Below, in pieces: positions 4,982 to 5,386 of a stretch of 5,386 nucleotides of DNA. This DNA is from Calditrichia bacterium. Lineage in GTDB: Bacteria > Calditrichota > Calditrichia > RBG-13-44-9 > J042. Under the pieces are notes generated by a model that saw only the letters and a program-made list of their open reading frames with translations, had not been told where the DNA came from and did not search any database. The DNA lies in the NCBI GenBank assembly GCA_030430345.1, contig JAUIFT010000251.1, forward strand, positions 1-5,386, written 5' to 3'. How positions within the stretch are numbered: position 1 is the stretch's first letter; every line of letters begins with the position of its first letter. The position numbers were made by a program, and so were the translations under genes.

Positions 4982-5386
4982 TTATTCTCCCTGGTAGCTG
5001 ATGCGATAGATTTTATGGGCAAAATCATCGGAAACCAGTAATGCGCCATCGGGCATCACCAGCACGTCTACCGGCCGGCCGCTTACTTCTTCGCCATTTA
5101 ACCAGCCATCGGCAAAAACGTTATAGCTTTGGGCCTCGCTGCCATCATGGCGCACCAGCGTAATACGATAACCGATTGGCGTCGAACGGTTCCAGGAACC
5201 ATGCTCGGCAATAAAGATTTGATTCCGGTAGCTTTCCGGAAACATACTGCCGGTATAAAAGCGCATGCCCAGCGCTGCCACATGCGGCCCAAGCGGCATT
5301 GCCGGCGGCGTAAAATCGCTGCAGGGACGGCTGTTAAATTCCGGATCGGCAATCGTGCCTCCATGGCAATAGGGATAGCCAAAATG
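4982..5386 (-). CDS. PQQ-dependent sugar (glucose/sorbosone-type) dehydrogenase, C-terminal part
   Basis: The last 134 codons of a soluble beta-propeller quinoprotein are present; the frame is open to the window edge, so the true start lies beyond 5386. The Met at 5299 is internal. Fragment residues 2-12 read FGYPYCHGGTI and 33-44 GPHVAALGMRFY. EHGSWNRS is at 61-68, GRPVDV at 103-108 and DGALLVSDD at 113-121. These are the closing propeller blades of the Glucose/Sorbosone dehydrogenase family, including the conserved GPH histidine and the SDD segment. Two cysteines (7 and 22) in the FGYPYC...RPC stretch may form a disulfide. Family members are usually exported and oxidise aldoses with PQQ and calcium, passing electrons to periplasmic carriers; substrate preference varies widely. 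No signal peptide can be seen because the N-terminus is missing. A strong terminator follows the TAA, so it is the last gene of its unit. Confidence 0.93.
   Translation of the reverse strand, partial: HFGYPYCHGGTIADPEFNSRPCSDFTPPAMPLGPHVAALGMRFYTGSMFPESYRNQIFIAEHGSWNRSTPIGYRITLVRHDGSEAQSYNVFADGWLNGEEVSGRPVDVLVMPDGALLVSDDFAHKIYRISYQGE

Noticed and set aside
5098..5382. A 94-codon minus-strand frame overlapping the sugar dehydrogenase
   Set aside because: It is the out-of-frame shadow of the dehydrogenase, whose conserved motifs lie in the other frame up to the window edge.

Overview
All five genes in this window lie on the minus strand, so transcription runs from high to low coordinates. Gene density is ordinary and base composition is moderate. 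The genes suggest a heterotrophic bacterium of, or near, the Fibrobacteres-Chlorobi-Bacteroidetes (FCB) assemblage. It carries a tryptophan/kynurenine catabolic cluster, a stand-alone ~800-residue MacB/FtsX-type permease of a kind very common in Bacteroidota, Calditrichota and related phyla, and a PQQ-dependent sugar dehydrogenase. Two promoters match the classical sigma-70 consensus (TTGACA/TATAAT) rather than the Bacteroidota type (TTTG/TAnnTTTG), and one gene has a clear GGAGG ribosome binding site. I therefore lean towards a lineage outside Bacteroidota proper, but this is inference.

Reading in the direction of transcription: (1) 5386-4982 is the 3' end of a PQQ-dependent sugar dehydrogenase, closed by a clean intrinsic terminator (4973-4920). 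(2) The 390-base gap that follows holds a good sigma-70 promoter with an extended -10 (4911-4882), then a long leader with a degenerate inverted-repeat element (4801-4694) and a small inverted repeat (4678-4635). (3) 4591-2168 is the MacB/FtsX-type permease, followed by an 18-bp hairpin built from tandem 7-base repeats (2149-2100). (4) The next promoter is an exact consensus, TTGACA-17-TATAAT (2081-2053). Its -35 box lies inside a perfect 14-base palindrome. A ~150-base leader with a second, 20-base dyad follows. (5) This promoter leads into the kynurenine genes: 3-hydroxyanthranilate 3,4-dioxygenase (1893-1375), ACMS decarboxylase (1281-265) and the N-terminal part of a cyclase/kynurenine-formamidase-type metal hydrolase (263-1, cut by the window edge).

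The kynurenine genes make biochemical sense together. The formamidase-like protein would release kynurenine from N-formylkynurenine. The dioxygenase opens the ring of 3-hydroxyanthranilate to 2-amino-3-carboxymuconate semialdehyde (ACMS). The decarboxylase diverts ACMS away from spontaneous cyclisation to quinolinate (the NAD route) and into the 2-aminomuconate branch, which is used for carbon and energy. The remaining steps are not in this window and may lie past the left edge. I see no RNA genes, CRISPR arrays, insertion sequences or phage genes. No undescribed protein system is visible; the less routine content is the regulatory and repeat DNA between the genes.
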